Below, piece by piece: positions 10,441 through 21,790 of a stretch of DNA of 60,000 bases; the stretch's first letter is position 1; every line of letters starts with the position of its first letter. The notes under the pieces are model-generated. The model was not told where the DNA came from and did no database searches. It saw only the letters and a program-made list of their open reading frames with translations. Source of the stretch: Nematostella vectensis. Lineage: Eukaryota; Cnidaria; Anthozoa; Actiniaria; Edwardsiidae. The stretch covers positions 6,813,501 through 6,873,500 of the forward strand of contig NC_064043.1 in NCBI RefSeq assembly GCF_932526225.1, in the 5' to 3' direction. A program made the translations under genes and the position numbers.

Positions 10441-11266
10441 CAAATTTTGCTATGAGAAGCCATTCTAATGTTATACAATTTGTTTCCTCGTGCGTGCGAC
10501 CTGTTTACAGCTAATTAGAGCTCAAGTCATTGAAAAGTAGGGAAAAAAGACAAGAATAGGACAGAACACGGGAATTAGGATACTTTGTCAGCGATTTCTT
10601 TATAAAATAAACAAAAATGAATCCCCAATTTATGTTGAATATTGAACTCAACGAATAAAATATTTCTAACCTTATAATCCAAAATATCTCCTGCCTTCTG
10701 AGTTAGCGAAATCCTTTATAGTTGCCTCTTGTTATATTTCTATTCTCTTGTCTAAAAACCCTAGCGATCGTTGTTTTCAAGTCTCGAAACATTTAAACGG
10801 TACTGTGTTACCATAGCCTCTTTACTGTACGTGACAAGCCCGGGCCCTCTCCGAACCTAACTTCCTTATTTAGGTTCTATATAAAATAAGGAGGGAGTGA
10901 AACAACGCTCGATTCCATTGTTCGAAAACCTGCCTAGTTATACAGCCAATGTTGTGATGTTGGTATGGGGCATGATTGATTGACAGCTCACCTTCTCTTT
11001 GAACTTATCTCGCCGCCGACGCACGCCCTATACAATTAAGTGCTTTTGGATTTATTAGAATTTTAGCTAAAAATAGGGTTGTAAAGAGTAAGATTCATAA
11101 TACAGGTTAGAAGTAGGTTGTGATAGTAAATCACGTCTATGTTCTTCAGCTAGGCGATAATATAAAGTGGATGATGATTTCAAACTAGTTTGATTTCAAA
11201 CCACCAACCCACCGACTGTTTGATTTTGACAGTCACCACCGACTAATTCATATACGATTTCGCGTA
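10441..11266. other. Intergenic upstream of H2A.X, no gene seen
   Basis: AT-rich, no divergent histone gene, no splice-bounded frame. A short GC-rich patch (10838-10850) and a weak inverted repeat near 10855-10895 are the only features. Confidence 0.55.
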
Positions 11267-12200
11267 GCCACAGGCTTACCAACCTCTCAGTCAGTCTCCA
11301 GTCAATCCCAGTAACTAGCTCTTATATTTTCACGATTGATCACCTCCTGTAATTGTCCTATAATTGTCTGATATCCTAAGACAATTATGATAGTGATGTG
11401 TAATGGCTATATATCAAGTAACGCGGAATCCCTCAACTGCTCAAACATTAAAAATACCGCTTATTCTGTAAATACCATCACAAAGCAATGAAAATTTATT
11501 GTGACCTTTATTCTAGGATATAAGACTTGATAAGACAATTAGTCCAAATAACAGGAGGTGATCAATCGTGAAAATATTCGAGCTAGTTATGCACTAGTCA
11601 ACTGAAACCCCCACCCCCATGGTCCACGGGGAAGGGTGGGGGTAAGACTTTGACCCTGTACAAAACCGAGAAAAGCCACCACCCCCTCGGGACAAAACAG
11701 CAGTTTAATGCCCCTACCCCTTTGGGATGCAAACTATAGGCAACTACCCGACAACAAGTCATCTGAAATAAGCTTTTTTTATCTTTTAAAGCCAGTACAC
11801 TTCAGCGGGTACAATTGTACCAATTATTACGAAGATAATAGTTACAAAAAAGATGGAAAAATAAATCATCTTCATCTGGCATTATTTTTTTCTTAATATT
11901 CGTTTTTGCACATGTCGCCGTGCAGCATGCCACACGCTGATACATGGAATTGCTTGCTACAGAAGAGTCTCAAGCCAGAAACTAACATGATATTTGTGAC
12001 ACTATTCACTTGTCCCAAACCCCCACGGCGGGGATTTGTATTAGAGCCCCACCCCCTCCGGACAGATTCTCGTTAAAAAGTGCTCTTAACCCCCACCTTA
12101 ACCCCACACTTCCCCGGGACCATGGGGGTGGGGGTTTCGAATGACTAGTGCATTACTGGGATTGACTGGGGACTGACTGAGAGGTTGGTAAGCCTGTGGC
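11267..12200. mobile_element. Three nested inverted repeats (stacked MITE-like insertions)
   Basis: Outer arms: 11267-11316 (from GCCACAGGCTTACC) pair with 12151-12200 (to GGTAAGCCTGTGGC). Middle arms: about 11325-11350 (TTTTCACGATTGATCACCTC) pair with about 11552-11578. Inner arms: about 11594-11655 (ACTAGTCA then CCCCACCCCCATGG) pair with about 12100-12150. The arms are strictly ordered. The outer sequence is interrupted by the two inner elements lying side by side, each with its own hairpin ends. No coding sequence is evident. Confidence 0.65.
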
Positions 12201-12231
12201 ATAGTTAACACATCGTGAAGCCTCTCATAAC

Positions 12232-13245
12232 TAGGCATTTCCAGATAGTGCTCCCAGAAAGCCAGAAAAGTGCTCCCAAAAACACTCCAAAAGTACTTAA
12301 AAAGTGCTCCAAAATCAAAATAGTGCTCATTGGCGAAAAGAAAATTACCGTATATTTTTAAAACAATTTAGAGATAAGTTGTGTTTTAATTAAAATTTGA
12401 ATAAAAGAAAGAATATTGCTTTTATTAAATACATGCATTAGAGTATCTTATATTGTTGTTCATGAACGGGTAAATCACACTTTAGTGTATAACAACTAAC
12501 TGTATTATAAATGACTTTGTTCTCTTTTGTGTTTGTTTACCTTTGTTATTTGGATACTACTAAAAAACAATGTTCATTTACAAACATCACCAATGTCAAT
12601 AATGTCAAACCTGATAACAGACCTTAATCATTACAATCTCCTAACGAGGAATAATAACAATAGATGTAAAACAGGAAAACATGGCAAACAGATCTTCTAG
12701 ATAAGGCATTCTAGTATTGTAATGAACTCCACAGGCTACCCAATATTTGTAAAACCTTTAAAAGAAACCTTTAAAAGTTACAATGGCATTGTAACTCATT
12801 TATAACCTGAAGAAGGCAGGTATTGGCCTGCCGAAATATCGTTCTAAAAAACATAAATCTGCGTTGTTGTCGACTTTTTCTTTTAAAGGTTTTATTAATT
12901 AATCAACTGTCGACGGAGACCACAAGGTCCGACGCACACCAGCAGATAGAGGCTGTCCGGTGGTTTCTTCCTACGTTTTTGTTTTTCCAATATTTGTGGT
13001 GAACAAAGCACAGCCTACCTATTAAAATGTCGAAATCATCAGTCTTACATTTTTAGCCTAGTTGAGATAATATTATTTGTAGTTAAGGAAACTAGAAATG
13101 TCTATATAAGACAACAAAACCTAGTAAATAAAATGGGTTTAAAAAGCTAGAAGTTGACTTGTTTACCCAAAAAATGCTCTCTGATCAAAATAGTGCCCCC
13201 AAACCCAAATTACGCTAAAATAGTGCCGAGCACAATCTGGAAAGG
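12232..13245. mobile_element. Inverted-repeat element of about 1 kb with repeated GTGCTCCCA motifs
   Basis: The left end (CTAGGCATTTCCAGATAGTGCTC, ~12231) is matched inverted on the right by GAGCACAATCTGGAAAGGCCTA (~13223-13244). Subterminal motifs AAAAGTGCTCCCAAA repeat near the left end, with related AAATAGTGCCCCCAAAC near the right. Around 12805-12990 lies unrelated GC-richer sequence, perhaps a secondary insertion. No transposase frame. Confidence 0.5.
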
Positions 13246-13409
13246 CCTACTCGTAACGAACAGTTTGTGAAATAGCTCCTTTATTACAAGCCTTCAACAT
13301 ATATAAAAGGGACAGTAAATATACCAATACGAGCGGATTTCGCATAATACATAACGCTTAGTTTTTCGGGGTGAGATTTCGGACACGAGAACCCCTTTAT
13401 CACTCGTGG

Positions 13410-14160
13410 TGGTGGAGGGGGGGGGGGGAGGGGTGAATAGGTTCGCGGAACGGCGGATTCGGCCCCATGCTCACGGATCACTACCCTGGTTCCAGAGCCT
13501 CGAACGTCTCTCTATTCTCAATACTTACGTAATTGGAATGTCACGGGGTAATCTAGAGTTATCCAATAAGATAGTCCCCTAGGAATGTGGATACCCACGT
13601 GTAACTGGGATATATAATGATAATGTCCTGACTCATTATAGGTCAGTTTGCCGAGACAGTGAGAGAGAGGAGCCCCACCCACCTCCCCTGGTGACGGTGC
13701 ACACACTCTAGCATACCCTCATCGCTACCCTTTTGACATAGCCAGGAGCGGGTGCTTCCCGTAACTTAGTATACCCGTGGCATGACAATAGGGAGTGGTG
13801 AGAATATGTAGCTATTTAGTGGCCCGCGAGGTCTCAACATCGCTGGCCACTGAACAGAGAGACGCTCGAGGCTCTGGGACCAGGGTAACGGATTACGGAT
13901 TCTGATGAATATTTCAGCGGATTGGCGGATTTTGGAAATACGGCGGATCACGGATCTGTCGACAATTTTGGTGCGGATTTTGGATTTTGACTGCTTTAAC
14001 GGTCCAATTTCGGATTTTAAATGAATTTCGATCGATGCTATTGTTTATCTGTCAAACCATGCGGATCTAAACATTTCTGCGGATCCACGGATTTGCCCCG
14101 AAAATGTAGCGGATCGGCGGATTTACGTACCCCTATTCACCCCCCCCCCCCCCCCCCCCC
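13410..14160. mobile_element. Inverted-repeat element with a second element nested in it
   Basis: Outer ends: a G-run then GGGGTGAATAG (13419-13440) pairs with CTATTCACC then a C-run (14132-14160). Just inside both ends are GCGGATC/GGCGGATTT-like motifs that recur many times between 13890 and 14120. A second pair, CCCTGGTTCCAGAGCCTCG (~13485-13503) and CGAGGCTCTGGGACCAGGG (~13868-13886), marks a ~400 bp element inserted in the first. No coding content. Confidence 0.6.
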
Positions 14161-15911
14161 ACCCTCTTATAATACCACAGAGGGCAGAGTTTTAAAGCTG
14201 AAGTATCGCTTATCGATTTCTTTTAAAAAAAATCATCGCTCAGTATTTAGGGAAAGTTCATTTATTATCCTGAGGGGGGAAGGGGGGGGGGGGGGCGTGA
14301 GGATTTTGATAAAAGAAAGGGATAAAATTTTTTTACCACCCCCCCCCCTCTTCAGGGGGAACAAAATTTCCCATGCCACCCCTTACGCTTCCCCCATATT
14401 TTTGGTGCCCTCCCTCCCGAAAACGGAGGAGGGAAGGAGCAAAGGAAGGAACGCAAACGACATGGTCAAAGGAATGCAAGCAAGTGATTGAGCTGCAAGT
14501 TGGACAGACAGGGAGAGGAAGGAATTCGCTGAAAACATTAATTCAAAAAAAGTGAAGGCACTCAATTTCTCAAAGATGCGACTAACTCCAGGTTGCAACA
14601 TAATATTGTTTGATGCTATAGATGACGTTAAAGAAGCAAAAAGGCTTTTCGATCTTACTCCTTGCAAGAAAAGCGCAGCACGAGAAAAGAGAGAAGAAAG
14701 AGAACGAGAAATAGAGTGAATCAGATATGATCGAGGATTTTGATGATGGAGAATAGCGCTTATATCATTAAAACATTTTGTTTATATTTTAGAAATATAA
14801 CATAAGCACTTTATAATATTATATAGCGGAAACCATAAAAAGATGTATTTAGGGTGTATACAGGTTTGCATTGCATACACCTATTTCAAAATATGTTGTC
14901 AGTGCAAATGGCTAATGACAATTCTCAAATGGCAGTTATGCTATCAAAAAATACCATGGAACTCGTCAAATTTCTACTGAATGCAGGAAAATGTGGATAA
15001 TTTCTGCGATTAATAGTGTATATAAAACGTGGCTTAATACGTATCCTGGACTCGTAGATTGTTCATGCCAAATAACTGCCCCCAAACTAAGACAATTTAA
15101 ACCAATAAGTCTGATTTGACACTTATTAAATTATATAGTAGAGACAACACCCAAAGGAATCAGTAACCCCCCTTTTAAAATCTAAACACTTTGGATGCCC
15201 CCCCCCCCCCCCCCTTTAGACCTCGCTAGAATTAGGTTTTAGTACGGTTTAAGAGTTTCAGTGCAAAAATGATTGGAATGCTGTCAATCATAATAGTCAC
15301 GTGTGTAGCTTGCCATGCGCACTAGCAGTGTAACAAGTTGGTGTGTGACATCCGTAGTCAGTAGCAACATAGTAAACATTACGTAAGTCACGGCAGTCCA
15401 AGGGTAACCGACTGGCACACCAAAATAGAAAGGTCAACCCTCGTACACCCATTGGTTAAACCCTTATCCAAACAGTACTAAAAGCCCTTTGGGATGTCAG
15501 GGTCGGTTATTCTAAAGGACATGCCGTCTAAGGAGCATATAAAAAGGGGTGCGTACCGAAGCCCCATTACAGTAACACTTGAATAACACATATATCACAT
15601 ATGGGAATGAGAACAGACAGAGAAAGATCTTGTAAAGACTTTGTAACAGCGAACAAGTAAAAACCGGTACCTCCCCCCAGCCAAGTAGGTCATAGTCGTT
15701 CTGTTACATGTGGTAAGAGAACCCAAAAATATAGCGGTTACATCTGGTGGTATAACCAAAAATTTAGCTGTTACAATAGAACCGGTATACAATAAGATGA
15801 CAAGTATGTACATATGATTTTTTCAACAAATGTGAGTGGACAAGACGTATTCGGCCTTATCACCAAGCATGTCTACACCAAAATGGTGACTCTCCACACC
15901 GAAGCCCCTAG
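14161..15911. other. Gene-poor stretch with poly(C/G) runs
   Basis: There is a G-run at 14276-14295 and C-runs at 14337-14349 and 15199-15214. The first two form an inverted pair around a short A-rich spacer. Frames at 14383-14667 and 15595-15813 lack splice or domain support. I see no gene. Confidence 0.5.
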
Positions 15912-15997
15912 CTTGAATACCCCCCCCCCCCCTCCGAAATTGTCATTGATTATACTTGATTCGACATTGGCTATAAGATAGTTCCTCAGAGTGCAAA

Positions 15998-16003
15998 TTT
16001 ATT
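15998..16003 (-). terminator. Polyadenylation signal of peptide gene 1
   Basis: AATAAA on the minus strand about 220 nt past the stop codon at 16224. The duplicate gene has the same signal at 21548-21553. Confidence 0.5.
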
Positions 16004-16223
16004 CTTAATAGCTGTACAAAGTATATGGAGAACCGAAAGTTTGTTCACAGGAAGAGTTCAAGGGTTCATAGTTTGAAATACATCTTTGTAGCCATAAATA
16101 TAAGTTCAATTGTACAGATGTCCAGAACATCCAATTCAGCTAGTGCTTGATTTGCGTGATAAGAGTTCAATCATGACTTTTAATGGATCATAAAAATGTC
16201 CTTGGTATTCTTGTCGCGTTCTG

Positions 16224-18160
16224 TTATCTTCTTCTATCGCAGCCGAGGTCTCTCGCAACTTGGCACAGGTTGTCCACGGCAGCATTAGCGATTTCACGCT
16301 GAAAACATACAAGTTTGGACATCAGTTCATAGCAAGGATTTAAACTGGAGGGGTGTGGGGTGTGTGTGTGTGTGTGGGGGGGGGGGGGTTTGCACATTTA
16401 TAGATATGATATTGGGTTATTTAATAAGACGTGTCTTGCTTTTTTAAAAGAGTTGAGGTGGGGGCGCAACATTATCGTCCGTAAACACTTTCAAAAAGGA
16501 ACAAGATACCAAAATACATTTTTCCCTTTTTAATAAAGGTAAAAAAAGTAATCAAGAAGAAAATAATAGTATATCAAATACTGCAATTCGAAAAAAACGT
16601 CTTTAATTAGGAGTTGAATGTTTTATAGAATAGTAAAAGAATAGAAATAATTAGTCAAATAAAACAAGTTTAATTTGATCATCTGAACAGACAAAGCATT
16701 TCGTAATCTCTTACCCAAATGTTGAAAATGCTTAACATGATTTTAAAATAAGAGTCTTTGTCAACCATTTTTACATAGAAAGCCAGTGTGAAACAGCACA
16801 ACCTAAATCGGCTGATTTAGGATTGAGGTGGTTATTTCAAAACTTCTTCACATAATTTGTTGTCCAATATCAAATAAAAATTACAAAAAAGTTATTGCTG
16901 ATAAAGACTCATTTAGCTGACTATACCGCCTTAGGACAGATGTAATACTGAAATAATATCCATGGTATCCCCTGCAGGCCCTCTTCTATTTTATATATTT
17001 TTTTCTCTTGCATTTAGTTAAGTCACGAAAAAATAGATAATAGAACCCTTCATTAAGATACGACAAAGGCAATAAACACAGCGACGGCAAAAAACATATA
17101 GTAAAAAGGCCCTACTGACAGGAGCAAAAAAAAAAAATGGCAAGATTAAAATTGTAAGGTTGTGTTAGCTTACATTTTGTTTATATTTTGCCTAGAGGTT
17201 CCTTGCATAATATAAAACAAAATAAGCTTTAGTATTTTTTTGGTAGAAGATCCGTTTCTGAGATATGATTGAGCAAAGTTAGCATAGATCATGATAAAAT
17301 TGGGCAATTTCAGACAAATCTAGAGTCTTTCAATTTGCAATATCTCAAGAACGGATCATCTACCAGTACTAAAGCTTCTTTTTGTTTAATATTACACAAG
17401 GAACATCTATGCAAAAAAATCAAGCGAATATAAGCTAACACGAGCTTACAATTTTTTGCCCCTGTCGGCCAGACTTTGAAATTCATTCTATCGTATAGAT
17501 TTCAACTGGCCACCACAACTGCCCAAACCAAGACTTGGTTTGGATTGTAACACAAGAATCGACAAGAATTGTAAATGATGCTCAAATTTCCAGCGTCGAA
17601 CTTTAGATGGGACAATTGCCTTATTTTTAACTTTTCTGCTGATAGTCACAGTCAGAGAGAAGAAAAGGTGATGAAAAAAACTTGGACAGTGTTATCAACT
17701 ACTGAAGGGTGCTTTCCTGAGTAGATATGTTAGGAGGACATAAAAAGGAAGGAAAACCAAGGGTAGGTTAAGTCAACTAAAATGGAAGATGCTGAATGGT
17801 GATACACTTAGGTTTAAGGTTCACCAAAAACTTGTGTCGATTCTGCCAAATATTCTTCTTAAACAAGGCAGGTCCACAAGTTTTGGTGGACCATATTCGT
17901 AATTCTGGTCAACGAACGCGACTATTTGGGTATTGTTTTATGAGATATAAGTAGAAAGAGAAAAAAAGGAAAAAAAGGGAAAGATTGAGGGCCCCTTAAA
18001 TACACCATTTTTCATGTTACGTTACCTCATACTCTCCTCTTTGAACATGTCGTTTTCCTGACCCCTTGATAAGCCCAGAAGTGAGCCCTTCGGTCCTCTG
18101 ACAAAGACTCGCCACCATAACCAATAGTACCCCGATAAGCACCACACCTTTAGTAGTCAT
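16224..18160 (-). CDS. Small secreted peptide precursor, gene 1 of a three-member family
   Basis: Exon 1 is 18160-18026 and exon 2 is 16298-16224 (minus). The donor is GAG|GTAACG and the acceptor TTTTCAG. The intron is phase 0 and about 1.7 kb. The product is 69 residues. Exon 1 gives a signal peptide (hydrophobic core VVLIGVLLVMVASL, likely cleaved after RTEG), then a short stretch with a GKR site, the usual form of an amidation and dibasic cleavage signal. Exon 2 (24 residues) carries a two-cysteine loop, LCQVARDLGC, and ends in a basic DRRR. The TATA box at 18243-18251 lies about 85 nt upstream of the ATG. Exon 1 is identical at the DNA level to gene 2. I do not recognise the family. A neuropeptide-like or other secreted effector role is possible; a venom or antimicrobial role cannot be excluded. 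Confidence 0.7.
17112..17466. mobile_element. MITE inserted in the intron of peptide gene 1, with GGCC flanks
   Basis: Present in duplication copy 1 and absent from copy 2, where one GGCC (about 22685) stands at the site. GGCC occurs on both sides here (17108-17111 and 17467-17470). The ends are inverted (ACAGGAGCAAAAAA and TTTTTTGCCCCTGT) and the complementarity extends about 80 bp inward through TGTGTTAGCTTA. It is non-coding and would fold into a long hairpin. Confidence 0.8.
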
Positions 18161-18242
18161 GTTTAAGTCCTGGCGCCGATATACTGTTATCACGATGTAC
18201 GATGTGCAAAAGTCTTTCGTAAGGATGCAGTGCGCTTCGGAC

Positions 18243-18251
18243 TCTATATAG
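18243..18251 (-). promoter_or_regulatory. TATA box of peptide gene 1
   Basis: CTATATAGA read on the minus strand, 83 nt upstream of the ATG at 18160. In gene 2 the aligned place (23773-23779) reads CTATAAA, a stronger TATA match. Confidence 0.5.
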
Positions 18252-19434
18252 ACATTCCGAAACTAAATTTAATTACGGCGTGTAGGAACTGCGTCGTAAA
18301 TTAGAGACAGCCGTGCTTGAAATCCTGTCATTTGTTTAATAGAATCTTTAACTGGTTTGTAAACGCATCAGAAGTCAAACCGATGCTGTCACACGAAGGC
18401 ACACGAAATTGAAGGGGCTACAGGATACGCGTCAAAACCTATTATCTGCAGAGCAATAAACTACTCTCGAACTACCTCACGCACTTTCAAAAAGTCAAGA
18501 GATGAAAAAAAGATTAGAAAGTTTTGGAAAGCGATGAATGAGCGTAAAAGCCGCGATTTTTAGTCAATTTATCATTTTTCTTCACCCTTGCTCTAGAGGG
18601 GGGCGGACCGTATTGGGATGTATTTAGAATACTGTTTGGGATCTCTGGCTAGAAGGTTCTTAGTTCTTAATAAAGCACCTCAATATCCGGATAATCATCC
18701 AGGTTTTAGCAACTGCCGATCAGGAGAAATTGCCACCTGTACAGGATTGTTTAATCTTTGCATTAAAAATGGATAGAGCGAGGATATATGATGAGCTATA
18801 ATCCAATAAAAACAAGACACACTTTTATATTGCGATATAGAACACAACAATTAGGAGAAAATTCTGCTTGCTAATTGTGTCAAAAAAGAAATAATGGAAA
18901 TAATTTATGCAATAGAAACTTCAATGTCTTTTCAAATACTGTATTCAATAGGCTTGATGTGTCCGTGTGTGGAGCGAACGTTCCTGCATATCCATCTTGT
19001 CAAGCATGACTCGTTCTGTCTCCGGAACAATGTCCGCACCCAATTCAACCAATTCAACACCCATTCAACCAATGCTATACCAATTCGTGAAAATATGCGT
19101 TAGCCATTCTAAGAAACTCCAGGAAAGCTCCAATGGGGTCATTTGCCTTGTTTTTCAATAGTTTTGAAATAGTTTTGAACTATTTTTTAGAGTTAAATTC
19201 AAAAATCTTTTCACCTGCATATATAAAAACAGGAAATCGTATTATTTTAACGGACGCTTCGGACCGAATTTTATCATTGACAAATATCTCTAAAATTCCA
19301 CGGTTGATTGTTGAAATATTGCGGAAAATGTGTTTTTATCAGCAGAAAGATGGTCTAGAGTGTTAGTGTTATTCAAAATGTTACAACTTTCTTCTTATTG
19401 AACAAAGCCAAACCAAATTTGGTATGAAGGGGGG

Positions 19435-20156
19435 TGTTATGCCACAAAATGTAATACTTTACGCGAAATGTAATAACTAACGCAAAATGTAATCTTTACG
19501 CGAAATGTAATAACTTTCAACGCAAAGTGTAACCTTAACGCAAAATGTAATTACATTCAACGCAAAATGTAATAAATGTTTAACGCGAAATGTAATAACT
19601 TTTCAACGCAAAATGTAATAAAATATTTAACGCGAAATGTAAATACGCATAATGCGCGTTGTGTCTAGAAATTGCCCAATTCAACAATTTAATGATAGCG
19701 TTATCGTCTGCAGTTGGCATTTGCTCTCTCTTTTTGCATTTATTACTACCAACAATCAAAACCGCACAGTATCGCAGCTGTTTAGACCATGATCTAGGGA
19801 GGATTCGCCATCTCAGGTCGCTGACAGAACCACTGCCAAGTGTTTGGAGAGACCGAGACCAACCGTCGATCCGAGATGGACTACTACAACAGTTGGTCAC
19901 TACATGCTAGCGTTTTGTCTATTTTCTTAGTTACAGCTTTTAGTTATAGTTTATAGGTTTATAGTCATTATTTGGTGTTATTACATTTTGCGTTATTACA
20001 ATTCGCGTTAAACAATTTTACATTTTGCGTTAAAAGTTATTACATTTCGCGTTACTACAATTCAGGTTAAACATTTATTACATTTTGCGTCGAAAGTTAT
20101 TACATTTCGCGTTAAGATTACATTTTGCGTTAGTTATTACATTTTGCGGCGTAACA
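19435..20156. mobile_element. Foldback-type transposon with tandem-repeat inverted termini
   Basis: The element begins TGTTATGCC and ends GGCGTAACA. The left arm (19435-19645) is a run of about ten short units of the form ACGC(G/A)AAATGTAATAA with variable spacers. The right arm (19977-20156) is the same set inverted. The central 330 bp is unrelated. An 83-codon plus frame at 19659-19910 lies in it but has no recognised domain. Long inverted arms made of short direct subrepeats define foldback elements such as Drosophila FB and sea urchin TU. It lies between the two duplicated peptide genes. Confidence 0.8.
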
Positions 20157-21457
20157 GAGCTATTGTACACAATTTGCGGTTGTATTTGCAAAAACTCGGG
20201 TGATAAAGGCTAACATGAACGCCTTTCGAACGGAATGAACTTCGCCGTCAATTTTTCTAAATATATATCTAACTTTTTTTTCTCTTCCACAGATTTTTTC
20301 TAACTTTTACAGAGGGTTTATCACCACATATTGAACTGGTTCCTGTAGTGTCGTAAAAAACCTAACGCTCAATTTTGCGTCAGTCTCAAATAAGTGCAAA
20401 ACATGTTGTTTACTTTTTATGTGCTACTACATTATTGTGTGTTTATACAAATAACATTTTTAAATTTGTACACTCTCCATACATTGGGTAGTCTTTGGTT
20501 AAAGAATTAGAGCAATCGCATAAACATTAACGGTTCTGTGCGAAGTTTTAAATTGATAACGCCCTCTGTTTATGATCTGATGATTAAAATATGTTAAAGC
20601 TACTCTTTCGCAAGGTCTATCATACATATTTTTAATCATCTCAATGTAAAGGTTTCATTTGATGGTATTCTTGTTTTTTCACCCGATTTGGTACCAAAAA
20701 ATGGTCTGGCTTATGGACAAAAAATACCTTAATCCCTCATTGAATGTCATTATATTTTTGTGGAACGTTTTCAACAAAATCATAGATAGTGTTTCCTTCG
20801 TAGTTTTGTTGATCTTGAAAATATGTATTTATATGCTCTAATTTTAATCAAGTCTGGATATTCTTTATCCCTCTCATTTGACTTTAAAATAAATAAATTT
20901 TGCTGTTTACTTTGCACTTACATAAATAAAATAATAAATTCCAATAAAATCATATTGTTAATAATGACTCGCTTTGGGTGTTAAATTAAATTTACCCAAG
21001 AGTGATAGCACATTGAGGGCTGTGAACCAAAGGCATTTTTAAGATATAATTCCAAAACACATTCTCAGATATCCTTAATTATATTTTGGTGCTAACTCTG
21101 CTGTGGGGATAGTATTTGTAAGATTTTTACACCGTAAAAGATAGGACAATCATGGAGCACACATCGAGTCCACCCACCATCTGAAGAGATGATACTCTTA
21201 CCTTTCTTGCCCCGATCATTGTTGTGATATGGCATTTACAATAAACACCAAGATTATAATGCATCATATACAAAGTGGGCAGTAAAATATTTGCCATAAG
21301 TGGCAGAACACAAGGCCCAAACAAGTTGTGAGAAGGGTGGAATAGAAAAAAAGAAAAGAAAATCGAGCCCATTGGCCTGACGAGGAACGATATTCCAAAA
21401 TAGCACCGTTAGCCCCAGGATTAACTATAAACGTTTTCTATACATATACACAAAGAA
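20157..21457. other. AT-rich spacer between duplication copies, no gene seen
   Basis: No splice-bounded frames or repeats recognised. The minus frame at 21127-21372 is hydrophobic in places but has no supporting context. Confidence 0.5.
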
Positions 21458-21790
21458 GCCCCTCGAATACCCCCCCCCCCCCCCCGAAATTGTCATTGAT
21501 TATACTTGATTCGACATTGGCTATAAGATAGTTCCTCAGAATGCATCTTTATTCTAAATAGCTGTACAAAGTATATGGAGAACCAAAAGTTTGTTCACAG
21601 GAAGAGTTCAAGGGTTCATAGTTTGAAATACATCTTTGTAGCCATAAGTGCATAAACAAAAATAAATATAAGTTCAATTGTACAGATGTCCAGAACATCC
21701 AATTTAGCTAGTGCTTGATTTGCGTGATAAGAGTTCAATCATGACTTTTAATGGATCATAAAATGTCCTTGGTATTCTTGTCGCGTTCTG

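Larger units (their letters stand above)
15912..19260. repeat. Segmental duplication, copy 1 (contains peptide gene 1)
   Basis: The sequence from the poly(C) run near 15920 to about 19260 is repeated in the same orientation at 21458-24760, 5.5 kb away. Copies are mostly 90-98% alike by eye. They differ by discrete insertions: copy 1 has a 355 bp hairpin element at 17112-17466, and copy 2 has about 200 bp of extra intron sequence near 22745-22950 and a 322 bp element at 23110-23431. Confidence 0.9.

Noticed and set aside
12805-12850. Hammerhead-ribozyme-like core (CTGAAGA, a GGCAGG/CCTGCC stem, GAAA)
   Set aside because: There is one extra base between the CTGAAGA box and stem II, and I could not find a convincing stem I or III with a cleavage triplet. 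It may be a relic of a Penelope-like element, which often carries a similar motif, but the evidence is too thin.
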